Assembly (NCBI GenBank): GCA_964516055.1
Contig: CAZEYK010000008.1
Location: forward strand, 1-33,544
Length of the DNA: 33,544 nucleotides
Direction: 5' to 3'
Source: JABIEQ01 sp964516055
GTDB lineage: Bacteria > Patescibacteriota > Patescibacteriia > Magasanikbacterales > UBA922
Both the position numbers and the translations under genes were made by a program. The notes under the pieces were generated by a model that searched no databases, was not told the DNA's origin, and was given only the letters and a program-made list of their open reading frames with translations. Positions 1 to 7,463 of this stretch are shown here, in pieces (within the stretch, counting starts at the first letter, position 1; every line of letters starts with the position of its first letter).

Positions 1-59
1 CCACCCATATTTGCCTCCGCTACGCTACGGCAAACATCAGATATACCAAAACGTTATAT
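1..59 (+). repeat. partial attC-like site (right half), left part outside window
   Basis: The stretch ends in a core site GTTATAT at 53-59, which fits the integron GTTRRRY consensus loosely. The 14 bases at 1-14 (ccacccatatttgc) recur exactly at 496-509 in the next site. In both sites the distance from the end of this block to the G of the core site is 39 bases. The interior holds an imperfect hairpin (tttgcc near 10-15 with ggcaaa near 29-34). The left arm lies outside the window. Confidence 0.6.
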
Positions 60-548
60 GAAATTTTAATCCCACAAATATTATGAAGAAAAAAATTATC
101 TCTGCGTTAGGAATAGATGTAATCCTTCAATGGCTCACTCTATTCTGCTCATACCGAGAATTGCCAAATGCCTTTGAAGATATAAACAAGCCAATAGCAA
201 CAGGGGGATTTCCGTTTAAAGCCTTCGAATACCCAGTTCCTCCAATGGGTAGTGATTGGCCGCCATCTGATATGTGGCCAATGTTTTTTGCAAATTTAGC
301 AATCTGGCTTGTTGTCGGAATTCTTATCGCTCTTATATTTGGCAAAAAACTAGAGAATAATAAAGTTTTTAAAACGATCGGCATTTCGGCAATTCTCTTA
401 TCAGTAATTGGAATATTCTACATAATGCTTAAATTCGACTAAGTGGGGTTAAAATTTCATATAACAGCGTGTATGAGGTTACGGCCCTCAAGCCTCCACC
501 CATATTTGCGAGTGGTAAGCAGCACACAGCCAGCTCCATAGTGGCGCG
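54..548 (+). mobile_element. integron-type gene cassette (495 bp) with one ORF and its own attC
   Basis: The proposed cassette runs from the T after G53 in one core site to G548 in the next. It holds a single short ORF (83-442) followed by an attC-like site, the standard cassette layout, and its size is typical. The start of the cassette (53-69) is a perfect 17-base inverted copy of 449-465, which begins the attC. On circularisation the two ends would therefore form a matched R''/R' pair, ATATAAC with GTTATAT. No integrase gene is visible; it could lie to the left. Family knowledge: integron cassettes are excised and inserted by IntI at attC sites. That this one is mobile is inference. Confidence 0.6.
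83..442 (+). CDS. small predicted membrane protein, cassette-borne, unknown function
   Basis: I do not recognise this 119-residue protein. It has three hydrophobic segments, at about residues 3-22, 67-87 and 97-117. A Pro- and Trp-rich loop between the first two holds repeated PP and WP pairs and was probably placed outside the membrane. It starts 29 bases into the proposed integron cassette and ends just before the attC, so it is the cassette's only cargo. No clear Shine-Dalgarno site precedes the ATG. Codon choice looks less A- and C-rich than in the lysS-ftsQ string that follows, which agrees with foreign origin. Small membrane proteins of unknown role are common cassette cargo. Function cannot be assigned. 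Confidence 0.6.
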   Translation: MKKKIISALGIDVILQWLTLFCSYRELPNAFEDINKPIATGGFPFKAFEYPVPPMGSDWPPSDMWPMFFANLAIWLVVGILIALIFGKKLENNKVFKTIGISAILLSVIGIFYIMLKFD

Positions 549-554
549 TTAGCC
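459..554 (+). repeat. complete attC-like recombination site
   Basis: The site is 96 bases, inside the usual attC range. Its left box ATATAAC (459-465) is complementary to GTTATAT at 53-59, the core site at the cassette start. The right core site is GTTAGCC at 548-554, fitting GTTRRRY. Between them, 496-509 repeats the 14-base block of the first site at the same 39-base distance from the core G. The flanks AGCG after the left box and GCGC before the right box extend the imperfect stem. Beyond the site the sequence runs into a terminator and the greA promoter, so the array seems to end here. Confidence 0.6.
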
Positions 555-580
555 CTGTGGAGCTACAATAAATAAATATA

Positions 581-614
581 AAAAAAAAGTACGTCTTCTT
601 TAAGACGTACTTTT
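581..614. terminator. strong rho-independent terminator, probably bidirectional
   Basis: A perfect 13-bp stem (585-597 with 602-614) has a 4-base loop and is flanked by an A run on the left and Ts on the right. It separates the cassette end from the greA promoter and could stop transcripts from either side. Confidence 0.85.
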
Positions 615-698
615 AACTAACTAGACTTCAAGGCATGTAATAATATAGTAATCATCACTCACATTTGATACTATAAAAGTCAGCAATTCTCTATTCCA

Positions 699-727
699 TT
701 GACACCATCCCCAATCCTTGATATAGT
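699..727 (+). promoter_or_regulatory. sigma70-type promoter of greA
   Basis: TTGACA (699-704), a 17-base spacer and TATAGT (722-727) make a near-consensus promoter. Transcription would start about 15 bases before the ATG at 750. A TTG at 699 is in frame with greA, but it belongs to this -35 box and is not a start codon. Confidence 0.8.
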
Positions 728-749
728 CAATATTCTTGAAAGAAAATAT

Positions 750-1208
750 ATGACACAAATATACCACATCACAACAGACAAAAAACAAGAACTCGAGCAA
801 GAACTCGAAGCACTTATTGAACACAAAATGCCAGACCTCGCAAAACGCATAGACGAAGCTCGCCAAAACGGAGACCTCTCAGAAAATGCCGAATACCACG
901 CCGCCCGAGAAGACATGGGCTGGGCAAAAGGACGCGTAGAAGAAATCAAAGAAATCCTAGACAACAGCGAAATTATTGAAGCAGGGGACAGCGACAAAAT
1001 TCGCATAGGCAGCACATTCACCGCAACCATAAACGGCACAGAACGCACGTTTACTATTGTTGGTGCCCAAGAAGCAGACCCAATGAGCGGAAAAATTTCC
1101 AACGAATCACCAATAGGAAAAGCTTTTCTTGGAAAAAAGAAAGGAAGCAAAGTTGAGATTGTCGTACCAGCGGGGACGCAAATCTACGAAATTCAAAAAA
1201 TAAGCTAA
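750..1208 (+). CDS. greA: transcription elongation factor GreA
   Basis: GreA rescues backtracked RNA polymerase by entering the secondary channel and stimulating cleavage of the nascent RNA. The 152-residue product has the usual length. The N-terminal half is a charged coiled coil carrying the hallmark GDLSENAEYHAA segment near residues 41-52. The C-terminal half has the family signatures (GSTFTA, the IVGAQEADP stretch, and ISNESPIGKAFLGKKKG). The ATG at 750 was chosen because the in-frame TTG further upstream lies in the promoter's -35 box. The gene has its own promoter and its own terminator, so it is monocistronic. Its first bases lie about 200 bp from the end of the integron cassette. Confidence 0.96.
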   Translation: MTQIYHITTDKKQELEQELEALIEHKMPDLAKRIDEARQNGDLSENAEYHAAREDMGWAKGRVEEIKEILDNSEIIEAGDSDKIRIGSTFTATINGTERTFTIVGAQEADPMSGKISNESPIGKAFLGKKKGSKVEIVVPAGTQIYEIQKIS

Positions 1209-1219
1209 ACAAAGCAACA

Positions 1220-1260
1220 AAAAAACAAATCCCGCAGACCATTGCGGGATTTGTTTTTTT
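1220..1260 (+). terminator. rho-independent terminator of greA
   Basis: A 12-bp stem (1225-1236 with 1243-1254) with a 6-base loop is followed by a T run. Flanking A and T runs lengthen the stem. It starts 11 bases after the greA stop. Confidence 0.9.
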
Positions 1261-1279
1261 TAGAACATTTTGCTACAAT
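1251..1279 (+). promoter_or_regulatory. putative promoter of the lysS gene string
   Basis: TTGTTT (1251-1256), a 17-base spacer and TACAAT (1274-1279) lie 22 bases before the lysS ATG. The -35 half overlaps the greA terminator. The -10 match is good and the -35 match is moderate. Confidence 0.5.
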
Positions 1280-1300
1280 AAGGCAAATTATACATACAAT

Positions 1301-3442
1301 ATGGAAACCAACAACACCCCACAACTAAACATCAACGACGAAAGAGAAGTACGACTCCAAAAACTGCACGATCTAGAAGCCGCAGGTATTAATCCATATC
1401 CAAACACCGTACAAAGAAAACACACCATACAAGAAGCCACAGCACAACCAAGCGGCAACACCGTACAAGTAGTTGGAAGAATCATGGCAAAAAGAGACAT
1501 GGGAAAACTTACCTTTGTCCATATAGAAGACCAAACAGGAAAAATACAAGTCGTCTACAAAAAAGACGAACTCAGTGACGAACAATTTAAACTCTTCACA
1601 AAAAAAATAGACATCGCCGACATCATTGGCGTAGAAGGAACCCGCTTTGTTACCAAAAAAGGTGAAGAATCTATTCTTATCACAAACTGGACACTCCTTG
1701 CAAAAGCACTCAGACCACTCCCAGACAAATATCACGGACTCCAAGACGACGAGATGCGATACAGAAAACGCTACCTCGACTTTTTGGTAAACAAAGATCA
1801 AAAAGAAAAAATCATTGTTCGATCACACATCCTCCGCTACATGCGAGAATTTTTCAACGACAAAGGATTTATTGAAGTAGAAACACCCATCCTCGAAACC
1901 GTTGCCTCAGGAGCCATGGCAGAAAAATTTGATACTCATCTCAACGCCTACGATCTTCCCGTACACCTACGCATCTGTATTGGAGAACTCTGGCAAAAAC
2001 GACTCATGGTAGGTGGCTTCGAAAAAACATTTGAAATCGGAAGAGCATTCCGCAACGAAGGCGTCAGTCATCAACACAATCCAGAATTCACCATGATCGA
2101 ATTCTACTGGGCATACGCCAACCTAGAAGACAACATCAAACTCCACGAAGAATTGTTGCCATTTGTTATTGAAAAAAGTATCGACACCCTAAAAGTAGAA
2201 CACGAAGGACACACCATCAACTTTCAAGCACCATACCCACGCATCACCTTTCACGATGCCGTTGTAGAACATTCCGGCATAGACATCAATAATTACGACA
2301 ACGCAGACAGTCTTGCCGCCGCCATGAAAGAAAAAGGATACACCGTAGAAAAAGGAGAATCCCGTCGATCACTCCTTGATAGCTTATACAAACAAGCAGC
2401 ACGACCAAACATCATCCAACCAACATTTGTATTGGATTATCCCGTAGAACTCAAACCGCTTGCCAAAAAAGCCAAAGATCCTCGCTACACAGATATGTTC
2501 CAACTTGTCGTCAGTGGTTTTGAATTAAGCAACTCATACACCGAGCTCAACGATCCAATAGATCAACGAGAACGATTTGAAGATCAAGCCGCATGCGCCG
2601 CTGCAGGAGATGCAGAAGCAATGGACTACGATCACGATTACGTAGAAGCACTAGAACACGGCATGCCACCAACAACAGGAACCGGTATTGGTATTGATCG
2701 ATTCACTGCGCTTATCACTGGATCACATACCATTCGTGAAGTAACAGCATTTCCACTCATGAAACCATTAGACATGGAACATGAAACAAAAAAACCAGAA
2801 CAAAAAAATACCGAAACAACAAAACCACAACAACAAGAAGATACCATAGGAAGAAGCACCACCGACCTCCCAATGTCTCGTGATGAAGCTTGGCAACTCG
2901 TCCTCCAATATAATGAAGACGAAGCAGACCTTCATCACTACCGTGAAAGTGAAGTTGTTATGCGTGCTCTTGCTCGTCGTTTAGGACGAAATGAAGAATA
3001 CTGGGGAATGCTCGGTATGCTGCACGATATCGATTGGGGACTCACCAAACACGAACCAAAAACTCATCTTACAAAAATGCCCCAACTTCTTGGCGAGGCC
3101 GGATTTAGTGAACAATTTATGCAAGATGTCCTCTCGCACGGCTATGGCTGCGAATGCGCAAATTTAGATAACATGACCCGTGACTGCGAAATCCAATATG
3201 CCCTTGCAGCAGGAGAAACCATTACCGGACTCGTATATGCAACAGCCCGAATGCGACCAGACAAAATTGCCTCACTCAATCTCAAATCACTCAAGAAAAA
3301 ATTTACCAACGAAAAATTTGCAGCAAAAGTAAATAGAGAAGTTATCAAAGAATGCGAAAAACTCGGCATTCCACTTGATGAATTTTTACAACTTGCCATC
3401 GACGCTATCCGCGAAATAGCCGATGAAATTGGACTTGCATAA
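1301..3442 (+). CDS. lysS: lysyl-tRNA synthetase (class II) with fused C-terminal HD-domain hydrolase
   Basis: The N-terminal ~490 residues are a complete class II LysRS. An OB-fold anticodon-binding domain comes first, then motif 2 near residues 250-272 (FRNEGVSHQHNPEFTMIEF) and motif 3 near 460-490 (GIGIDRF). A Gln/Lys/Glu/Thr-rich linker of about 35 residues follows. The last ~190 residues (from about 525) form an HD-type domain with the metal-binding HD pair at 575-576 in a LHDIDWG context. It resembles the small HD hydrolases of the COG2316 type, which is a recollection and not a search result. A normal LysRS ends near residue 500, so this 713-residue form is a real fusion: the frame is open throughout with no stop or slippery site. 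The synthetase charges tRNA-Lys; the role of the HD part is unknown. Confidence 0.95.
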   Translation: METNNTPQLNINDEREVRLQKLHDLEAAGINPYPNTVQRKHTIQEATAQPSGNTVQVVGRIMAKRDMGKLTFVHIEDQTGKIQVVYKKDELSDEQFKLFTKKIDIADIIGVEGTRFVTKKGEESILITNWTLLAKALRPLPDKYHGLQDDEMRYRKRYLDFLVNKDQKEKIIVRSHILRYMREFFNDKGFIEVETPILETVASGAMAEKFDTHLNAYDLPVHLRICIGELWQKRLMVGGFEKTFEIGRAFRNEGVSHQHNPEFTMIEFYWAYANLEDNIKLHEELLPFVIEKSIDTLKVEHEGHTINFQAPYPRITFHDAVVEHSGIDINNYDNADSLAAAMKEKGYTVEKGESRRSLLDSLYKQAARPNIIQPTFVLDYPVELKPLAKKAKDPRYTDMFQLVVSGFELSNSYTELNDPIDQRERFEDQAACAAAGDAEAMDYDHDYVEALEHGMPPTTGTGIGIDRFTALITGSHTIREVTAFPLMKPLDMEHETKKPEQKNTETTKPQQQEDTIGRSTTDLPMSRDEAWQLVLQYNEDEADLHHYRESEVVMRALARRLGRNEEYWGMLGMLHDIDWGLTKHEPKTHLTKMPQLLGEAGFSEQFMQDVLSHGYGCECANLDNMTRDCEIQYALAAGETITGLVYATARMRPDKIASLNLKSLKKKFTNEKFAAKVNREVIKECEKLGIPLDEFLQLAIDAIREIADEIGLA

Positions 3443-3455
3443 CAAAAAAATCATT

Positions 3456-3905
3456 ATGAACAAACAACTTCTCACCCTACTTTTGTGCATAATGTTTATA
3501 AGTACTGGTTGCGGCACCACAAAAACAGACATCCAAACACCTGCCAAAAAAACCGACACACCACCACAACAGCCCACTAAAGAAGAAATATGCCAAGAAG
3601 AAGGAATCTCGTCATACAAAGAATCACCAGACGAAAAATATTTACTATTCTACTGCAATACACCAGAAGACAGCCAAACAGCACAAGTATATGAAAAAGC
3701 ATCAGGGAACATACACCAACTAACACAAAAAATATCTAACATTGTAAAATCCGGTTGGCAGCCAAACGGAGAAATATTCTTCTACGAAGGATGTATCCTC
3801 GCAGATTATTGCAAAAGGTATCAATCCCAAAATAGCAACACACCATGGGAAGTAGAATTCACCAATGATGGAATAAGAGAAGGAGAAAAACTCTCTAATG
3901 AATAA
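3456..3905 (+). CDS. small predicted lipoprotein, unknown function
   Basis: The 149-residue product begins with a short basic end and a hydrophobic stretch, followed by a lipobox-like ISTGC with Cys19. It should therefore be a membrane-anchored lipoprotein. A Thr/Pro/Lys-rich linker follows (about residues 20-45), typical after a lipid anchor. The rest has several cysteines and a segment (DEKYLLFYC, later W-Q-PNGEIFFYEGC) that resembles WD40/TolB-like beta-strand units, but too little for a firm call. An in-frame ATG at 3423 lies inside lysS. The ATG at 3456 gives a proper signal peptide and was chosen. It sits directly behind lysS, with which it may be cotranscribed. Confidence 0.7.
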   Translation: MNKQLLTLLLCIMFISTGCGTTKTDIQTPAKKTDTPPQQPTKEEICQEEGISSYKESPDEKYLLFYCNTPEDSQTAQVYEKASGNIHQLTQKISNIVKSGWQPNGEIFFYEGCILADYCKRYQSQNSNTPWEVEFTNDGIREGEKLSNE

Positions 3906-3949
3906 TGTACACTGCTAATGTAATCCTTAAGCCGTAGGCTCTAAACCGT

Positions 3950-4372
3950 ATGCCTAACACAGTCATGATATTTGGCACCTTCGACATCTTGCACCCTGGT
4001 CATATTGATTTATTCACTCAAGCAAAAAAACTGGGAGATTCCCTCACCGTAGTAGTTGCAAGAGATCACCGCGTAGCAAACCTAAAAAAAGATGTTCCCG
4101 TTCACACCGAACAAGAACGCATGAACCTACTAAAACACATAGACCTAATAGATACTGCTATCATGGGAAACAACGAAGACGTCTACAAAGTAATACAAGA
4201 CAACCAACCAGATATCATCGCCCTTGGCTACGATCAAACCCATTACACAGACAAACTCGAACAAAAAATAAAAGAATTCGGGCTACACACAAAAGTTATA
4301 CGACTAAAACCATACAAACAAGACACCCACAAATCAACCATCATCAAACAAAAAATTCTTTCCCAAACATAA
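3950..4372 (+). CDS. cytidylyltransferase-family nucleotidyltransferase (RibL FAD synthase / TagD-like)
   Basis: A 140-residue single-domain nucleotidyltransferase. The family signature FGTFDILHPGH (residues 8-18) supplies the HxGH nucleotide-binding motif. The late STIIKQKI segment matches the family's ISTT/S-T-I loop. The QPDIIALGYDQ stretch is the form I associate with archaeal-type FAD synthases (RibL), while glycerol-3-phosphate cytidylyltransferases (TagD) are close relatives. Likely reaction: transfer of AMP or CMP from a nucleoside triphosphate to a phosphorylated substrate such as FMN or glycerol 3-phosphate. Substrate is not settled by sequence. It ends 10 bases before the ATG of the ITPase-Nudix gene. 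Confidence 0.85.
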   Translation: MPNTVMIFGTFDILHPGHIDLFTQAKKLGDSLTVVVARDHRVANLKKDVPVHTEQERMNLLKHIDLIDTAIMGNNEDVYKVIQDNQPDIIALGYDQTHYTDKLEQKIKEFGLHTKVIRLKPYKQDTHKSTIIKQKILSQT

Positions 4373-4382
4373 CGTGCCTTTT

Positions 4383-5438
4383 ATGAGAACAGATCGCCCC
4401 ACCATCCTCATTGCCACCACGAATGAAGGAAAACTCAAAGAAATACTCTATAAACTGCAAACCCAAGACGTACAGTTTATAAGTCTCAATGATCTTCCCG
4501 AAACAATAGAAGAACCAGTAGAAGATGGTGGCAGCCTTGTTGCAAATGCACTTATCAAAGCAACCTACTATGCCCAAAAAAGTGGCTACATCACCATCGC
4601 CGACGACACCGGATTATTTGTTCATGAACTAAATGGCTGGCCAGGCATTGAAGTTGGCAGATTCCTTCGATCAGATGATGAACATTTCAACAACTTTCTC
4701 AAAAAAATGGAACCTACCCATGATCGATCTGCATCATTCAAATGCGCTCTTGTGATACATGACCCAGAAAGAAGCAGCAGCTTTATTAGCGAAGGAACAT
4801 TACACGGAGAAATATTAACCGAACCAACAGAAAAAACCGGACAAAACGATTGGGGCTACAACAGACTTTTTTATATCAAAGAAAAACAAAAATCGTACGG
4901 ACAATTATCCCTCGCAGAAAAATCAGAAATCAGTCATAGAGGAAATGCCCTTCACAATATAAAATACTACATTGCAAACCAATACGGCTCCAAACAACTT
5001 ATCGTCCCTGCGGCCCTTATCATTCAAGAAGGAAAGATCCTCATGAACCTTCGCAATGACCCCAAAAACCCCCACACACATAACAAATGGGAATTCCCAG
5101 GTGGGGGAGTAGACTTTGGAGAAAACACTCGTCAATCCGTTGTCCGCGAAGCAAAAGAAGAAACTGGCTTAGATATAGAAATTATCGAACTCCTTCCACA
5201 CATTCAAACAGAAGAATGGACCAGACAAAACGGCAAGCTACACTATCAACTTCATATTCTACCGTATGTATGCAAAGTCATTGGCGGAACACCACACACC
5301 AATGATGAAGAAGTATTAGCTTCAAAATGGTATGATATAGAAGACGTTCACAACCACGACCTTGTAGGGAATAATCAAGCCCTCTGGAAAGAAATAAAAC
5401 CCACACTCCAACAAATAATCAAAAAACATTCACTATAA
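4383..5438 (+). CDS. ITPase (Ham1/RdgB-like) fused to a Nudix hydrolase
   Basis: Two house-cleaning nucleotide pyrophosphatase domains lie in one 351-residue chain. Residues ~6-200 are Ham1/RdgB-like. They begin with ILIATTNEGKLKEI, contain ADDTGL and the GWPG loop, and end near the SHRGNAL motif. RdgB-type enzymes hydrolyse ITP, XTP and dITP. Residues ~210-345 are Nudix, with a full box (G-x5-E-x7-RE-A-x-EE-x-G-L) at about 241-263 behind a WEFPGGG lead. Nudix enzymes of this type commonly act on oxidised or other aberrant nucleotides. The frame is continuous. A GTG at 4374, one base after the preceding stop, is a possible alternative start adding three residues. Expected location is the cytosol. 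Confidence 0.9.
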   Translation: MRTDRPTILIATTNEGKLKEILYKLQTQDVQFISLNDLPETIEEPVEDGGSLVANALIKATYYAQKSGYITIADDTGLFVHELNGWPGIEVGRFLRSDDEHFNNFLKKMEPTHDRSASFKCALVIHDPERSSSFISEGTLHGEILTEPTEKTGQNDWGYNRLFYIKEKQKSYGQLSLAEKSEISHRGNALHNIKYYIANQYGSKQLIVPAALIIQEGKILMNLRNDPKNPHTHNKWEFPGGGVDFGENTRQSVVREAKEETGLDIEIIELLPHIQTEEWTRQNGKLHYQLHILPYVCKVIGGTPHTNDEEVLASKWYDIEDVHNHDLVGNNQALWKEIKPTLQQIIKKHSL

Positions 5439-5480
5439 AAAATATTCGTAAATTAGGATTATTTGTCATTTGTAACCCAT

Positions 5481-6722
5481 ATGCTAGACATAAAATACAT
5501 TCGAGATAACGTAGATAAAATAAAAGAAAATAACAAAAACCGTCATGTTACTGTTAATATTGATCACTTCCTTGAATTAGATGAACAAAAACGAACAATC
5601 AAAACACAAATTGAAGAACTTCGCGCAACACGAAACCAAGGATCAAAAGGAAAACCAACACCAGAAGAAATGCAAAAAATGAAAGAAGTAGGTGAGACTA
5701 TTAAAGGACTGGAAGAACAACTCGCTCCAACTGAACAAGAATACCATGAATTACTTTTGCAAATTCCAAACCGTACCCATACAGACAGCCCCATTGGTGG
5801 CGAAGAACATTTCAACGTACTCGAAATGCACGGTAATCTACCAGCCTTTGATTTCCCCGCAAAAGATCATGTAGAACTCATGGAAACCCTCGACATCATC
5901 GATTTTGAACGTGGTGCAAAAGTTACCGGATCAAAATTTTACTTCCTCAAAAATGATGCAGTACGCCTCAACCAAGCACTCATTAATTATGGCATGGACA
6001 TTCTAAGCAAACACGGCTATACGCTTATTGAAACACCAGACCTCGCCAAACAAGAAGTATTAGAAGGCATTGGATTCAACCCACGTGGAGAAGAAAAACA
6101 AATTTACAATATTGAAAACGAAAACCTTAGCCTCATTGGTACCGCAGAAATCACCATTGGTGGATACCACCAAGACGAAGTTCTCGACCTCTCAAACGGG
6201 CCAAAAAAATATGCCGCTATTTCTCACTGCTTCCGTACCGAAGCAGGTGCATATGGGCGAACGAGTAAAGGCCTCTACCGTGTCCACCAATTTACCAAAC
6301 TTGAAATGTTTATCTTCTGCAAACCCGAAGACAGTGAATCACTCCACCAAGAATTACTTACTATTGAAAAAGAAATTTGTGATGGTCTTGAATTAGCATA
6401 CCGCGTTATAGACATCCCAACAGGAGACCTAGGTGGACCAGCCTACCGCAAATTTGATATAGAAGCCGCTATGACCATGAAAGATGGCGATTATGGTGAA
6501 ATCACCAGCACCAGCAACTGCACCGACTATCAGGCAAGAAGACTCAACATCAAATACAAAAACGAAGCGGGAAAAAATGAATACGTCCACACCCTAAACG
6601 GAACCGCCGTCGTACTCAGCAGATTTCCACTTGCCCTCATTGAACAACACCAGCAAAAAGATGGAAGCATCCACATACCAAAAGCACTCGTTCCATACAT
6701 AGGAAAAGATCTCATCAAATAA
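5481..6722 (+). CDS. serS: seryl-tRNA synthetase
   Basis: A 413-residue class II synthetase that charges tRNA-Ser. The N-terminal ~100 residues are the long two-helix coiled-coil arm that binds the tRNA variable arm (charged, Lys/Glu-rich). The catalytic core shows the ETPDLAKQEVLEGIGF region, the SLIGTAE motif, motif 2 (HCFRTEAGAYGRTSKGLYR then HQFTKLEMF) and motif 3 near the end (NGTAVVLSRFPLALIE). The length is normal for bacteria. The ATG at 5481 gives the typical MLDIKYIR start; an in-frame TTG at 5463 was rejected. It follows the ITPase-Nudix gene by 42 bases that contain a short repeat-like motif. Confidence 0.97.
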   Translation: MLDIKYIRDNVDKIKENNKNRHVTVNIDHFLELDEQKRTIKTQIEELRATRNQGSKGKPTPEEMQKMKEVGETIKGLEEQLAPTEQEYHELLLQIPNRTHTDSPIGGEEHFNVLEMHGNLPAFDFPAKDHVELMETLDIIDFERGAKVTGSKFYFLKNDAVRLNQALINYGMDILSKHGYTLIETPDLAKQEVLEGIGFNPRGEEKQIYNIENENLSLIGTAEITIGGYHQDEVLDLSNGPKKYAAISHCFRTEAGAYGRTSKGLYRVHQFTKLEMFIFCKPEDSESLHQELLTIEKEICDGLELAYRVIDIPTGDLGGPAYRKFDIEAAMTMKDGDYGEITSTSNCTDYQARRLNIKYKNEAGKNEYVHTLNGTAVVLSRFPLALIEQHQQKDGSIHIPKALVPYIGKDLIK

Positions 6723-6749
6723 TTCGTAGATTAGCATCGTATATCGCAT

Positions 6750-7463
6750 ATGAAAACGTTAATCATCCTCCCAGGTTGGAATAGCAACAAACAACTTTGG
6801 CACGCCTTCACCAAAATGGCAAAGGATGATTTTGATGTACACGTTATCGAACTGCCATGCTTTGGCAACGAACCATGTCCAAATACCGTATGGGGAGTAG
6901 AAGAATATGCTGACTTCGTAAAAAATAAAATAGCATCAATAGACAACAAAAAAGAATCAATCGTTGTATTGGGTCATTCCTTTGGCGGAGCCGTTGCAAC
7001 CCAACTCATTGCAACCAATCCACACCTTGCCGATCAGCTTATACTAGTAGGCGCAGCAATCATCCGCCCAAAAAAATCACTCAAACGGACACTATTTGCT
7101 ACCATAGCAAAAATAGGGAAATTGCTACTGTCATTTCCACTCTTAAAATCGCTCCAACCACTCGCCAAAAAACTTCTCTACAAAGCTGCCGATTCCCCAG
7201 ACTATCAGGAAACCTCCGGCATCATGAAACAGATTTACCAAAAAATCATCCGCCAAGACCTCACACCGCTGCTTCCAACCATTACCACCAAAACCACCAT
7301 CATCTGGGGGAAAAAAGACACCTACACTCCACTTCACTATGGAGAAAAAATCCACACATTGCTAGAAGACAGCCAAATGCATATAATAGAAGAAGGAACA
7401 CACGGGCTTCACCATGAACCACATCTCCACGAATTCTACTCGCTAATAAAAACAAGCATATGA
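6750..7463 (+). CDS. alpha/beta hydrolase
   Basis: A 237-residue alpha/beta-hydrolase fold protein. It opens with a beta strand and oxyanion segment (LIILPGWNSN). The nucleophile elbow GHSFGG is near residue 75, the acidic residue lies in WGKKDTYTP, and the catalytic histidine lies in EEGTHGLHHE near the C-terminus, giving a complete Ser-Asp-His triad. A Lys/Leu-rich cap segment lies at about residues 105-150. Substrate cannot be told; esterase, lipase or thioesterase activity are all possible. Its stop overlaps the ATG of the following membrane Mur ligase (ATGA), so the two are probably translationally coupled and the hydrolase may serve envelope metabolism. Confidence 0.85.
   Translation: MKTLIILPGWNSNKQLWHAFTKMAKDDFDVHVIELPCFGNEPCPNTVWGVEEYADFVKNKIASIDNKKESIVVLGHSFGGAVATQLIATNPHLADQLILVGAAIIRPKKSLKRTLFATIAKIGKLLLSFPLLKSLQPLAKKLLYKAADSPDYQETSGIMKQIYQKIIRQDLTPLLPTITTKTTIIWGKKDTYTPLHYGEKIHTLLEDSQMHIIEEGTHGLHHEPHLHEFYSLIKTSI

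Larger units (their letters stand above)
443..749. other. 307-base non-coding stretch between cassette ORF and greA
   Basis: It holds the attC-like site (459-554), a short inverted repeat AGCTCCA / TGGAGCT (532-538 and 558-564), a strong terminator (581-614) and the greA promoter (699-727). I see no gene in it. Confidence 0.6.

Noticed and set aside
699..749. Longer greA start at an in-frame TTG (699)
   Set aside because: The TTG is part of a near-consensus -35 box (TTGACA, 17-base spacer, TATAGT); the ATG at 750 gives a standard GreA.
680..1150. Minus-strand ORF over greA and similar antisense ORFs across the window
   Set aside because: They are shadows of well-supported genes, with low-complexity Ser/Phe/Cys-rich translations and no family features.
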